Below are positions 8,143 through 15,691 of a stretch of 48,107 bases of DNA, piece after piece. The position numbers were made by a program, and so were the translations under genes. Origin of the DNA: Sphingobium indicum BiD32 (GTDB lineage: Bacteria; Pseudomonadota; Alphaproteobacteria; Sphingomonadales; Sphingomonadaceae); assembly GCF_000382885.1 (NCBI RefSeq), contig NZ_CAVK010000146.1:1-48107 (forward strand). The letters are read 5' to 3'. Below the pieces are notes generated by a model. It saw only the letters and a list, made by a program, of their open reading frames with translations. It had not been told where the DNA came from and ran no database searches. Each line of letters begins with the position of its first letter. Position 1 is the stretch's first letter.

Positions 8143-8478
8143 ATGACCAGGATCATATTCATCAGCGCCGATGGCGAGCGACGGCAGGAAGTCGACGCGC
8201 CGGTGGGATCGGTCCTGCTGGACGTGGCGCAGGCGGCGGGCCTGCCGCTGGAGGGAACCTGCGAAGGGCAAATGGCCTGTTCCACCTGCCACGTCATCAT
8301 CGACGCGGCCGATTTTCCGCGCCTTGGCCGTGCGAGCGAGGATGAGGAGGATATGCTGGATCTGGCCGCTGCCGCCACCCGCACCAGCCGCCTGTCCTGC
8401 CAGATCATACTGACCGAAGCGCTGGAGAGCCTGACCGTCCGCATCCCGGCCGAATCCTATAATATGCAGGGCATGTGA
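8143..8478 (+). CDS. [2Fe-2S] ferredoxin, adrenodoxin/ISC type
   Basis: The 111-residue electron carrier has cluster ligands Cys40, Cys46, Cys49 and Cys86 (CEGQMACSTCH, then RLSCQI). This is the C-X5-C-X2-C-X36-C pattern of vertebrate-type ferredoxins. In ISC systems such a ferredoxin supplies electrons to cysteine desulfurase/scaffold complexes, and its place right after two desulfurases fits that role. The sequence does not exclude service to a P450 or oxygenase. The stop is overlapped by the GTG of the beta-lactamase gene. Confidence 0.93.
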   Translation: MTRIIFISADGERRQEVDAPVGSVLLDVAQAAGLPLEGTCEGQMACSTCHVIIDAADFPRLGRASEDEEDMLDLAAAATRTSRLSCQIILTEALESLTVRIPAESYNMQGM

Positions 8479-9452
8479 GCATCATCATGAGTCCAACCCT
8501 TCGCGCCGTAACGCTGGCGGCTATCCTGTGCATCGCTGCGCCGACGCTGGCGGCGCCGAAGAAGGCGAAGGAGCCGGTGCCGACCGGGCGACTCGATTCG
8601 CTGCTGCCGCCACCGCCGCGCTATCTGGTGCCGCAATCGGCGCTGACGTCCGTGCGCAATCCCAAGACGATCGAGGAGGAAACCGGCGGGCGGCTGGGCG
8701 TCGCGCTGGTGGACAGCAAGGGCGCGCTGATACTGGGCTTTAACCGGGACGAGCGATTTGCGCTCTGTTCGACCTTCAAGGCGCCGCTGGCTGCCGCCGT
8801 GCTGATTGGCGCGGAGGGTGGCAAATTCGGGCTGGAGGGGGAAATCCCGTTCGGCAAGGACGATATTCTCGATTACGCGCCGGTGGTGAAAAAGAACAGG
8901 AAGCGCGGCCGGATGAGCATGGCCGAACTGGCGCAGGCGGCGGTCGAGGTGAGCGATAATAGCGCGGCCAACCTGCTGCTGCCGATGCTGGGCGGGCCGC
9001 AGGGGCTGACGGCGTTCATGCGGGCGCACGGCGACAGTGTCACCCGGCTGGATCGCAACGAACCGACGCTGAACGAGAATGCGCCGGGCGATCCGCGCGA
9101 CACGACGACGCCAGCGGCGATGGCCGGGCTGATGGGGCGGCTGCTGTTCCGTGACATGCAGGGCGCGAGCGCTGATCAACTGCGCGCCTGGCTCAACGCC
9201 AGCAGCACCGGCGACAAAAGGATCAAGGCGGGCCTGCCCGAAGGCTGGACGTCGGGCAGCAAGACCGGAACGTGCGGCACCGCCTATAATGATGTCGCGC
9301 TGGTGAAGGCGCCGTCGGGCGAGGAATATATATTGGCGATCTATCTCGATCGGCCCGCGGTGGACGCCAAGGCGGCCGAAGCAGCGATTGCGCAGGCGGC
9401 GCAGGCGGCGCTCGATTTTCTGGCGAAGGCGCAGAAGAGCGGGTTGGAATAA
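8475..9452 (+). CDS. Class A serine beta-lactamase, exported
   Basis: The protein has 325 residues. After a signal peptide (hydrophobic core about 10-26, cleavage near TLA/AP) and a Pro/Lys-rich stretch comes a class A domain. All active-site motifs are present: STFK (Ser99, Lys102), SDN (160-162), EPTLN (Glu196, Asn200) and KTG (263-265). A cysteine precedes the catalytic serine (Cys98) and another follows KTGT (Cys267); these correspond to Ambler Cys69 and Cys238. Arg249 (KRI) matches Ambler 220. It would hydrolyse beta-lactams in the periplasm. The GTG at 8475 overlaps the ferredoxin stop (GTGA); an ATG at 8487 is an equal alternative. No ampR-like regulator is adjacent. Confidence 0.93.
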   Translation: MSIIMSPTLRAVTLAAILCIAAPTLAAPKKAKEPVPTGRLDSLLPPPPRYLVPQSALTSVRNPKTIEEETGGRLGVALVDSKGALILGFNRDERFALCSTFKAPLAAAVLIGAEGGKFGLEGEIPFGKDDILDYAPVVKKNRKRGRMSMAELAQAAVEVSDNSAANLLLPMLGGPQGLTAFMRAHGDSVTRLDRNEPTLNENAPGDPRDTTTPAAMAGLMGRLLFRDMQGASADQLRAWLNASSTGDKRIKAGLPEGWTSGSKTGTCGTAYNDVALVKAPSGEEYILAIYLDRPAVDAKAAEAAIAQAAQAALDFLAKAQKSGLE

Positions 9453-9458
9453 TCCAAA

Positions 9459-9517
9459 GTCCGTTCGCTTCGAGCGAAGTCGAGAAGCCGTTGCGCTACT
9501 TCGCTCGACACGGACGG
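9459..9517. repeat. Family A palindromic repeat after the beta-lactamase gene
   Basis: GTCCGTTCGCTTCGAGCGAAG followed by TCGAGAAG pairs with ACTTCGCTCGACACGGACGG at the other end. It starts a few bases after the beta-lactamase stop and ends shortly before the SRP RNA promoter, so it may separate the two transcripts. Confidence 0.8.
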
Positions 9518-9533
9518 GCTAGTGGACTACCCC

Positions 9534-9562
9534 TTGCCATCCCCATCCTTCTTCGCCATATG
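9534..9562 (+). promoter_or_regulatory. Likely sigma-70 promoter of the SRP RNA gene
   Basis: TTGCCA (9534-9539), a 17-bp spacer and CATATG (9557-9562) place a transcription start near 9568-9570. That is where the SRP RNA terminal stem begins. The -10 box is a poor match, so the position relative to the RNA is the main support. Confidence 0.5.
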
Positions 9563-9567
9563 CCGCG

Positions 9568-9661
9568 CCGGGAGTCGGGCGGACGAGGTCGTCGCCAACC
9601 TGGTCAGGTCCTGACGGAAGCAGCCACAGTGATTTTGCCACGGGTCGTTCCGGCTCCCACC
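9568..9661 (+). ncRNA. ffs: Signal recognition particle RNA, small bacterial type (4.5S)
   Basis: The core GGTCAGGTCCTGACGGAAGC followed by AGCCA is the diagnostic SRP domain IV loop that binds Ffh M-domain. The ends pair as a long rod: GGGAG (9570-9574) with CTCCC (9654-9658), TCGGG with the following CCGG stretch, and ACGA (9583-9586) with TCGT (9645-9648). The RNA works with Ffh and FtsY in co-translational membrane targeting. It lies 55 bp upstream of dnaX, a frequent arrangement in proteobacteria. The ends are estimated from the pairing and could be off by a few bases. Confidence 0.95.
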
Positions 9662-9715
9662 TTCCAGCCATCATCCCGCTTCGACAATAGCCATCTGAAC
9701 GGCTAGACAAAGCCC

Positions 9716-11326
9716 ATGTCCGATTCCCCCCAGCCCTATCGCGTCCTTGCGCGCAAATACCGGCCGCGCAATTTCCGCGAACTGATCGGCCAGGACGCGA
9801 TGGTCCAGACGCTGGGCAATGCGATCAAGCGGGGGCGGCTGGCCCATGCCTTTCTGATGACCGGGGTGCGCGGGGTCGGCAAGACGTCGACCGCGCGGCT
9901 GATCGCCAAGGCGCTGAACTGCATTGGCGAGGACGGGCATGGCGGGCCGACGATCGACCCGTGCGGCGTGTGCGAGCCGTGCCGCGCGATTGCCGAGGGG
10001 CGGCATATTGACGTGGTCGAGATGGACGCGGCCAGCCATACCGGTGTCGATGATGTGCGCGAGATTATCGAGGCGGTGCGCTATGCCGCCGTGTCGGCGC
10101 GCTACAAGATCTACATCATCGACGAAGTGCATATGCTCTCCAAAAATGCGTTCAACGCGCTGTTGAAAACGCTGGAGGAGCCGCCCGCCCATGTGAAATT
10201 CCTGTTTGCGACGACCGAGGTGAACAAGGTGCCGGTGACGGTGCTGTCGCGCTGCCAGCGATTCGATCTGCGCCGGATTCCTGCCGAATTGCTGGCGGGG
10301 CATTTTGCCCATGTCGTGGAGGCGGAGGGCGTCGGGGCGGAGGCGGATGCGCTGTCGCTGATCGCGCAGGCGGCCGAAGGGTCGGCGCGCGACGGGCTGT
10401 CGATACTGGATCAGGCCATTGCCCATGCCGAAATGGGTGAAGGCGAACCGATGGTCACCGCCACCCAGGTACGCGACATGCTGGGCCTGTCGGATCGCGG
10501 ATCGGTGCGCCGGTTGCTGGGGCTGCTGCTGGAGGGCGATACCGCTGCGTTGCTGAGCGGAGTGCGCGATCAATATGCGCTGGGGGTGGAGCCGCTGGCG
10601 CTGATGCGTGGACTGCTGGAACTGGTTCATGCGGTGACGCTGGTGAAGGCGGGGCGCGACGTTGTCAGCCCCGGCCAGTCGGCCGAGGAGCGCGAGGCGC
10701 TGGCCGACTGGGCGTCGCATCTCGGCTTCGCGCCATTGCATCGGTTGTGGCAATTGCTGCTGAAAGGGCATGACGAGGTGGCGGGGGCGATCCTGCCGAT
10801 CGAAAGCTGCGAAATGGCGCTGTTGCGGATAATGCATGCGGCGACCATGCCCGATCCGGGCGAACTGGCGCGGTTGTTGCGCGAGGGCGGTCCTGCCGCC
10901 GCTGCGACGCCGGGGGCGGTTGCCGCTGCTCCATCGGCTGGCCCGGCGGCGAACCTGCCTGCCACGTTCGAGGATCTGATCGAAGCGCTGTGGCAAAAGG
11001 GCAAGGGGCAGCTGGCGCAGGAACTGCATGATTGTGTCGGGCTGGTGCGCTATGCGCCGCCCGAACTGGAGTATCGCGCGACGCCGCAACTGCCGTCCGA
11101 TTTCGCGACGCGCCTGACACAGACATTGCGCGAGATGACGGGCAGCGGATGGCGCGTGACGGCAAGCGATGCGGCGGCCCAGCCGACCTTGCTGGAGCGG
11201 GAAGAAGCGGCAAAGGCCGAAGCCCGCGCCGACATATTGGAAATCCCGGTGGTCAAGGCGGCGATGGCCGCTTTCCCCGATGCTGCGCTGGTCGAGACCG
11301 ACCAGCCGGAACAATGGAGTGCATGA
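9716..11326 (+). CDS. dnaX: DNA polymerase III subunit tau/gamma
   Basis: The clamp-loader ATPase has 536 residues. The AAA+ domain shows Walker A GVRGVGKTS at 50-58, a zinc module (Cys69, Cys83, Cys86, Cys89), Walker B IIDEVH at 134-139 and the sensor/arginine motif LSRCQRF. An Ala/Pro-rich linker near 390-420 precedes a C-terminal domain expected to bind polymerase alpha. It is followed after 3 bp by ybaB, the usual partner. I see no convincing slippery heptamer for a programmed gamma frameshift. The ATG at 9716 gives the normal MSDSPQPYRVLARKYRP start. Confidence 0.97.
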   Translation: MSDSPQPYRVLARKYRPRNFRELIGQDAMVQTLGNAIKRGRLAHAFLMTGVRGVGKTSTARLIAKALNCIGEDGHGGPTIDPCGVCEPCRAIAEGRHIDVVEMDAASHTGVDDVREIIEAVRYAAVSARYKIYIIDEVHMLSKNAFNALLKTLEEPPAHVKFLFATTEVNKVPVTVLSRCQRFDLRRIPAELLAGHFAHVVEAEGVGAEADALSLIAQAAEGSARDGLSILDQAIAHAEMGEGEPMVTATQVRDMLGLSDRGSVRRLLGLLLEGDTAALLSGVRDQYALGVEPLALMRGLLELVHAVTLVKAGRDVVSPGQSAEEREALADWASHLGFAPLHRLWQLLLKGHDEVAGAILPIESCEMALLRIMHAATMPDPGELARLLREGGPAAAATPGAVAAAPSAGPAANLPATFEDLIEALWQKGKGQLAQELHDCVGLVRYAPPELEYRATPQLPSDFATRLTQTLREMTGSGWRVTASDAAAQPTLLEREEAAKAEARADILEIPVVKAAMAAFPDAALVETDQPEQWSA

Positions 11327-11329
11327 GGC

Positions 11330-11653
11330 ATGAAAGATCTGAACGAAATATTGGGCATGGCGACCCGCGTGCAGGAGGAACTGCAACGCGCGCAGGATAA
11401 TCTGGACAAGCTGGAAGTCGAAGGCGCGGCTGGCGGTGGGCTGGTAAAGGTGCGCGCGTCGGCCAAGGGGCGGATCATCGGCGTATCGATCGACGACACG
11501 CTGCTCGCGCCGTCCGAAAAGCAGATATTGGAGGATCTGGTCACCGCCGCCTTCAACGATGCGCGCAAGAAGGCCGATGAGGTTAGCAATGCGGAAATGG
11601 GCAAGATGACATCCGGCCTGCAACTGCCGCCCGGCTTCAAGCTGCCATTCTGA
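11330..11653 (+). CDS. YbaB/EbfC-family nucleoid-associated protein
   Basis: The small dimeric DNA-binding protein has 107 residues. An N-terminal coiled-coil helix (VQEELQRAQDNLDKLEVEG) is followed by the family core GGGLVKVRASAKGRIIGVSID and the C-terminal LQLPPGFKLPF. It starts 3 bp after dnaX with GAGGC before the ATG, so the two are co-transcribed. In many bacteria recR comes next; here it does not, and lon follows after 154 bp. Confidence 0.95.
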   Translation: MKDLNEILGMATRVQEELQRAQDNLDKLEVEGAAGGGLVKVRASAKGRIIGVSIDDTLLAPSEKQILEDLVTAAFNDARKKADEVSNAEMGKMTSGLQLPPGFKLPF

Positions 11654-11729
11654 TGGGTGTAGGACCATTCCTGGCCCACCAAAACCTGATAACCCCCGGT
11701 TCATCGTTGCGGCATTATGACAAGTGACG

Positions 11730-11757
11730 ATTGATTGGTGCGACGGGCATCCCCATA
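11730..11757 (+). promoter_or_regulatory. Candidate heat-shock (RpoH) promoter of lon
   Basis: TTGATT (11731-11736), a 14-bp spacer and CCCCATA (11751-11757) resemble the sigma-32 pattern of a TTGAA-type -35 and CCCCAT -10. It sits about 50 bp before the lon ATG. lon is a classical RpoH target in proteobacteria; this link is inference from motif and context. Confidence 0.45.
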
Positions 11758-11807
11758 AAGGCGATGAACCGTAGGACAGGGCCGCGTCTTTTGGCCCCGG
11801 AGAGTGA

Positions 11808-14204
11808 ATGACTGTGCAATATCCCCTTCTGCCGCTGCGTGACATTGTCGTCTTTCCGCAGATGATCGTCCCGCTCTTCGTTGGCCGTGACAAGAGCGTT
11901 GCCGCGCTGGAAGCGGCGATGGAAGGTTCCAAGGAAATCTTCCTCGTGTCGCAGCTTGATCCGGCCGAGGATGATCCGGGCCGTGATTCGCTTTACGACA
12001 CGGGCGTCGTCGCCATCGTGTTGCAGCTGCTCAAGCTGCCCGATGGCACCGTGCGGGTGCTGGTGGAGGGCAAGCATCGCGCGCGTTTGCAGACTATGGA
12101 CAGCAAGGATGGCTATCTGGTTTCGGACGTCGAGACCGTAGAGGATATTGTCGCCGAAGGCCCGGAAGCCGCCGCGCTGATGCGGTCGGTGGCGGAACAG
12201 TTTGAAAATTACGCCAAGCTCAACAAGAAGCTGCCCGCCGAAACCCCGGTGCAGCTGCGCGAGATTGAGGATGCCGGGCGGCTGGCCGACGCGGTGTCGG
12301 CCAATATCAACGTCAAGGTATCCGACAAGCAGTCGCTGCTGGTCGAGGCCGATCCGGTCAAGCGGCTGGAGATGGTGTTCGCCTTCATGGAGGGTGAACT
12401 GGGTGTGCTCCAGGTCGAAAAGAAGATCCGTGGTCGCGTGAAGCGCCAGATGGAAAAGACCCAGCGCGAATATTATCTCAACGAGCAGTTGAAGGCGATC
12501 CAGCGCGAACTGGGCAATGGCGAGGGTGAGGAAGGCGACGAGCTTGCCGAACTGACCGAGAAAATCGCCAAGACCAAGCTGAGCAAGGAAGCGCGCGCCA
12601 AGGCGACCGCCGAGTTGAAGAAGCTCAAGGGCATGCAGCCCATGTCGGCCGAAGCGACGGTGGTGCGCAACTATCTCGACGTGCTGCTGGGTCTGCCCTG
12701 GGGCAAGAAAGGCAAGGTCAAGAATGACCTGAAGCGCGCGCAGGATGTGCTGGACGAGGATCATTTCGCGCTCGACAAGGTCAAGGACCGGATCATCGAA
12801 TATCTGGCTGTGCAGGCGCGCACCAACAAGCTGAAAGGTCCGATCCTGTGCCTCGTCGGCCCGCCGGGCGTGGGTAAGACGTCGCTGGGCCGCTCGATCG
12901 CCAAGGCGACCGGGCGCGAATTTGTGCGCCAGTCGCTGGGCGGCGTGCGTGATGAGGCGGAGATTCGCGGTCACAGGCGGACCTATATCGGGTCGCTGCC
13001 AGGCAAGATCGTGACCAACCTGAAAAAGGCGGGGACGATGAATCCGTTGTTCCTGCTCGACGAGATCGACAAGCTCGGCCAGGATTTCCGTGGCGATCCG
13101 GCGTCGGCTTTGCTGGAAGTGCTGGACCCGGAACAGAATAACAAGTTTCAGGACCATTATCTGGAGATCGACGTCGATCTGTCAGACATCATGTTCGTGA
13201 CGACCGCCAACTCGCTGAATTTGCCGCAAGCCCTGCTCGACCGGATGGAGATCATCCGGCTGGAGGGCTATACCGAGGACGAGAAGGTCGAGATCGCCCA
13301 GCGCCATCTGATCGCCAAGCAGATCGACGCCCATGGCCTGAAGGACGGCGAATTCGTGGTGACGGAGGAGGCCGTTCGCGACCTCATTCGTTACTATACC
13401 CGCGAAGCGGGTGTCCGCACGCTGGAGCGCGAGATTGCGCGCCTCGCCCGCAAGGCGCTGCGCAAGATACTGGAAGGCGCCTATGACAAGGTCGTCATCA
13501 CGCCTGACAATCTGGCCGACTATGCGGGGGTACGTAAATTCCGCCATGGCGTGGGTGAGGATGAGCATCAGATCGGCGCGGTTACGGGTCTGGCCTGGAC
13601 CGAGGTTGGCGGCGAACTGCTGACGATCGAGGCCGTGACGGTGCCCGGCAAGGGCATGATCAAGACCACCGGCAAGCTCGGTGAGGTGATGAACGAATCG
13701 ATTCAGGCGGCATTTTCCTACGTCCGCGCGCGCTCGCCCGGCTATGGTATCAAGCCCAGCCTGTTCAACCGGAAGGACATCCATATCCATCTGCCCGAAG
13801 GGGCGGTGCCCAAGGATGGTCCGTCGGCGGGTATCGGGATGGTCACCTGCATCGTGTCCACCCTGACCGGCATCCCGGTCCACAAGGATGTGGCGATGAC
13901 CGGCGAAGTGACTTTGCGTGGCCGGGTACTGCCGATCGGCGGTCTGAAGGAGAAGCTGCTGGCGGCGCTGCGCGGGGGCATCAAGACGGTGCTGATTCCG
14001 CAGGAAAATGAGAAAGACCTAGCGGAAATTCCGGCCAACATCCGCGACGGGCTGGAAATCGTGCCGGTGTCGCATGTCGACGAAGTGCTGGCGCGCGCAC
14101 TGGTGTCACTGCCCGAAGCGATCGCCTGGACCGAGGAAGATGACCTCGCCGCGCAGCCCAGCACCGGGTCGTCACGCGACGGGGATGCTGCACTGCGGCA
14201 TTGA
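11808..14204 (+). CDS. lon: ATP-dependent protease Lon
   Basis: The 798-residue protein is the usual LonA length. It has an N-terminal substrate-binding domain (starts TVQYPLLPLRDIVVFP), an AAA+ domain with Walker A GPPGVGKTS from residue 351 and Walker B FLLDEIDKL, and a C-terminal peptidase domain. The peptidase domain carries catalytic Ser673 in PKDGPSAG and Lys716 in GGLKEK. Lon degrades misfolded and regulatory proteins in the cytosol. A GGAGAG ribosome site precedes the ATG at 11808, and a heat-shock-like promoter lies upstream. It stands alone between ybaB and the HU gene on the same strand; lon-hup adjacency is widely conserved. Confidence 0.98.
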   Translation: MTVQYPLLPLRDIVVFPQMIVPLFVGRDKSVAALEAAMEGSKEIFLVSQLDPAEDDPGRDSLYDTGVVAIVLQLLKLPDGTVRVLVEGKHRARLQTMDSKDGYLVSDVETVEDIVAEGPEAAALMRSVAEQFENYAKLNKKLPAETPVQLREIEDAGRLADAVSANINVKVSDKQSLLVEADPVKRLEMVFAFMEGELGVLQVEKKIRGRVKRQMEKTQREYYLNEQLKAIQRELGNGEGEEGDELAELTEKIAKTKLSKEARAKATAELKKLKGMQPMSAEATVVRNYLDVLLGLPWGKKGKVKNDLKRAQDVLDEDHFALDKVKDRIIEYLAVQARTNKLKGPILCLVGPPGVGKTSLGRSIAKATGREFVRQSLGGVRDEAEIRGHRRTYIGSLPGKIVTNLKKAGTMNPLFLLDEIDKLGQDFRGDPASALLEVLDPEQNNKFQDHYLEIDVDLSDIMFVTTANSLNLPQALLDRMEIIRLEGYTEDEKVEIAQRHLIAKQIDAHGLKDGEFVVTEEAVRDLIRYYTREAGVRTLEREIARLARKALRKILEGAYDKVVITPDNLADYAGVRKFRHGVGEDEHQIGAVTGLAWTEVGGELLTIEAVTVPGKGMIKTTGKLGEVMNESIQAAFSYVRARSPGYGIKPSLFNRKDIHIHLPEGAVPKDGPSAGIGMVTCIVSTLTGIPVHKDVAMTGEVTLRGRVLPIGGLKEKLLAALRGGIKTVLIPQENEKDLAEIPANIRDGLEIVPVSHVDEVLARALVSLPEAIAWTEEDDLAAQPSTGSSRDGDAALRH

Positions 14205-14300
14205 TCGAACGGGAAAGCGACCGATATCCGCCGGTTTCAGGGCGTTTTGCACATGATGACGCAAAATTGCATCGAAGCTGGTGACTTCGTCGCTTTCCCT

Positions 14301-14330
14301 TTGACAGGCGCTGGAAGCTGCGCCTTATTG
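14301..14330 (+). promoter_or_regulatory. Sigma-70 promoter of the HU gene
   Basis: A perfect TTGACA at 14301-14306 is followed after 17-18 bp by CTTATT/TTATTG (14324-14330). This is about 57 bp before the HU start codon and within the 182-bp gap after lon, giving the HU gene its own promoter. Confidence 0.6.
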
Positions 14331-14386
14331 CGCCGCCTACGCCGCGATTCCTACACAACCAAATAGCACAAGGGGGTTCCCAAGGC

Positions 14387-14659
14387 ATGAACAAGCAGGA
14401 TCTTATCAGCGCTGTCGCCGACAGCAGCGGTCTCAGCAAAAGCGACGCCAGCAAGGCCGTCGAAGGTGTATTCGACGCCATCACCGGTGCGTTGAAGAAG
14501 GGCGACGAAGTGCGCCTGGTTGGTTTTGGTACTTTTTCCGTTTCGCAGCGCAAGGCATCAACCGGTCGCAACCCGCGCACCGGCGAGACGATGACGATCA
14601 AGGCTTCGGCTCAACCCAAGTTCAAGGCAGGCAAGGGCCTGAAGGATTCGGTCAACTGA
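14387..14659 (+). CDS. hup: DNA-binding protein HU
   Basis: This 90-residue histone-like protein bends and compacts DNA. It starts MNKQDLISAVADSSGLSK and has the signature VGFGTFSVSQRKASTGRNPRTG, including the beta-arm RNPRTG that inserts in the minor groove. Only one HU gene is seen here, so it may act as a homodimer. It has its own promoter and a long 3' region ending in the terminator at 14785-14824. Confidence 0.98.
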   Translation: MNKQDLISAVADSSGLSKSDASKAVEGVFDAITGALKKGDEVRLVGFGTFSVSQRKASTGRNPRTGETMTIKASAQPKFKAGKGLKDSVN

Positions 14660-14784
14660 CGGTCGGAGCGTTTGCCATTTGGTGAGCGCTCACGTCTGAC
14701 CACTACCGGTGTCGCGGCCGGAAAGCATTTAGGAGAGTAGCGTTGCCACAGGGGGCACCCCCAAGCGCGCATGTATGTCTGGGC

Positions 14785-14824
14785 AAGGGGGTGAAGGCTG
14801 ATGCAGCCTTCACCCCTTTTCTTT
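14785..14824 (+). terminator. Strong Rho-independent terminator after the HU gene
   Basis: AAGGGGGTGAAGGCT, a five-base loop and AGCCTTCACCCC are followed by TTTTCTTTT. The stem has about 14 pairs. It ends 126 bp after the HU stop, leaving an unexplained leader-like stretch in between, and sits just before rlpA. Confidence 0.92.
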
Positions 14825-14831
14825 TGGTAGG

Positions 14832-15419
14832 ATGATGTGGAGAGTTGGGGGTGGCATGACGGGTAGAACGGGTGCCGCCAGTGTGCTGGGGCTGGCACTG
14901 GCTCTGTCGGCCTGTGCCGGGGGCGATTATCGCCCGGTGCGCGATGTGCCGGTCAGGATCGGGCCACCCTATGTGGTGCGCGGGGTCACCTATGTGCCGG
15001 CTGCCGATCCGGGCTATGACATGCTGGGCTATGCCAGCTGGTATGGATCGGAATCGGGCAATCGCACCGCCAATGGTGAGCGGTTCCGACCCGGCTGGGT
15101 GACGGCGGCGCATACCAGCCTGCCGCTGCCCAGCTATGTCGAGGTGACGGCGCTGGACAGTGGGCGTACCATCGTCGTGCGGGTCAATGATCGCGGGCCG
15201 TTTGCGGGCAAGGGGCGGGTGATCGACCTGTCGCGCGGGGCGGCCGAGCAATTGGGGATGCGCGCGCAGGGGCAGGTTGCGGTGCGGGTGCGCGTCGTCA
15301 ATCCGCCGGAGAAGGTGCGCGAGCGGCTGCGCAAGGGCAAGGCGGCGGGGGAGCGGCCGAGGGTGCCGGAGCGGACACTGGTAAAGCTGCGCGCGCAGAT
15401 GAAGGCGGCGGGGCTGTAA
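14832..15419 (+). CDS. rlpA: RlpA-like septal ring lipoprotein / lytic transglycosylase
   Basis: The 195-residue protein has a lipoprotein signal (LGLALALSAC, lipid-modified Cys28). It then has the double-psi beta-barrel core GYASWYGSESGNRTANGERF and VVRVNDRGPFAGKGRVIDLS, the hallmark of RlpA. RlpA proteins cleave denuded peptidoglycan at division sites in some bacteria. No C-terminal SPOR domain is present; the protein ends in a basic region. The start could be 14832, 14835 or 14856 (MTGRTGAAS); all keep the signal peptide. Confidence 0.9.
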   Translation: MMWRVGGGMTGRTGAASVLGLALALSACAGGDYRPVRDVPVRIGPPYVVRGVTYVPAADPGYDMLGYASWYGSESGNRTANGERFRPGWVTAAHTSLPLPSYVEVTALDSGRTIVVRVNDRGPFAGKGRVIDLSRGAAEQLGMRAQGQVAVRVRVVNPPEKVRERLRKGKAAGERPRVPERTLVKLRAQMKAAGL

Positions 15420-15524
15420 CCCCGGCGAAAGATGGCATGGGTGCAATTGCCTGCTTGACGCCCGGTTATCCGCCGCATATGTGCCCACTTCTCGCGGGGC
15501 CAAGTGCCCCAAGGTAATGCTGTG

Positions 15525-15601
15525 GCGATCGTAGCTCAGTTGGTTAGAGCGCCGGTTTGTGGTACCGGAGGTCGGGGGTTCAAGACCCCTCGATCGCCCC
15601 A
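15525..15601 (+). tRNA. tRNA-His (anticodon GTG)
   Basis: The acceptor GCGATCG pairs with CGATCGC. The D-arm is TAGCTCAGTTGGTTAGAGC. The anticodon stem-loop CCGGT TTGTGGT ACCGG gives GTG, and the T-arm is GGGGGTTCAAGACCCC. CCA is encoded at 15599-15601. A G at 15524 (the -1 position) faces C73 at 15598, the tRNA-His identity pair. It lies 90 bp upstream of hisI. Confidence 0.97.
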
Positions 15602-15691
15602 TTTTTACTTTTCCTGGCCTGTCCCCGGCATAATTGCCGGGCAGGCGGGAAGGGGCTTCGCAGCATCGCGATTGCGCTCTATAGCCCCGGC

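Noticed and set aside
10980..11010. A-rich run GGCAAAAGGGCAAGGGG as a dnaX frameshift site
   Set aside because: It is not a proper slippery heptamer of the AAAAAAG kind and lacks a clear downstream stem and short alternative frame end.
9671..11932. A 753-codon open frame on the minus strand opposite dnaX-ybaB
   Set aside because: It is His/Arg/Gln-rich with no recognisable domain and mirrors dnaX; long antisense frames are expected in GC-rich genes.
11715..13157. A 480-codon minus-strand frame opposite lon
   Set aside because: It is antisense to lon; its composition is typical of a shadow frame.
14856..15419. Shorter rlpA start (MTGRTGAAS) as the definite start
   Set aside because: Neither start has a decisive ribosome site; both keep the lipoprotein signal, so I kept the longer one and noted the other.
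15557..15691. Longer hisI frame starting inside the tRNA
   Set aside because: The start would lie in the tRNA-His gene; the ATG at 15692 gives the family N-terminus.
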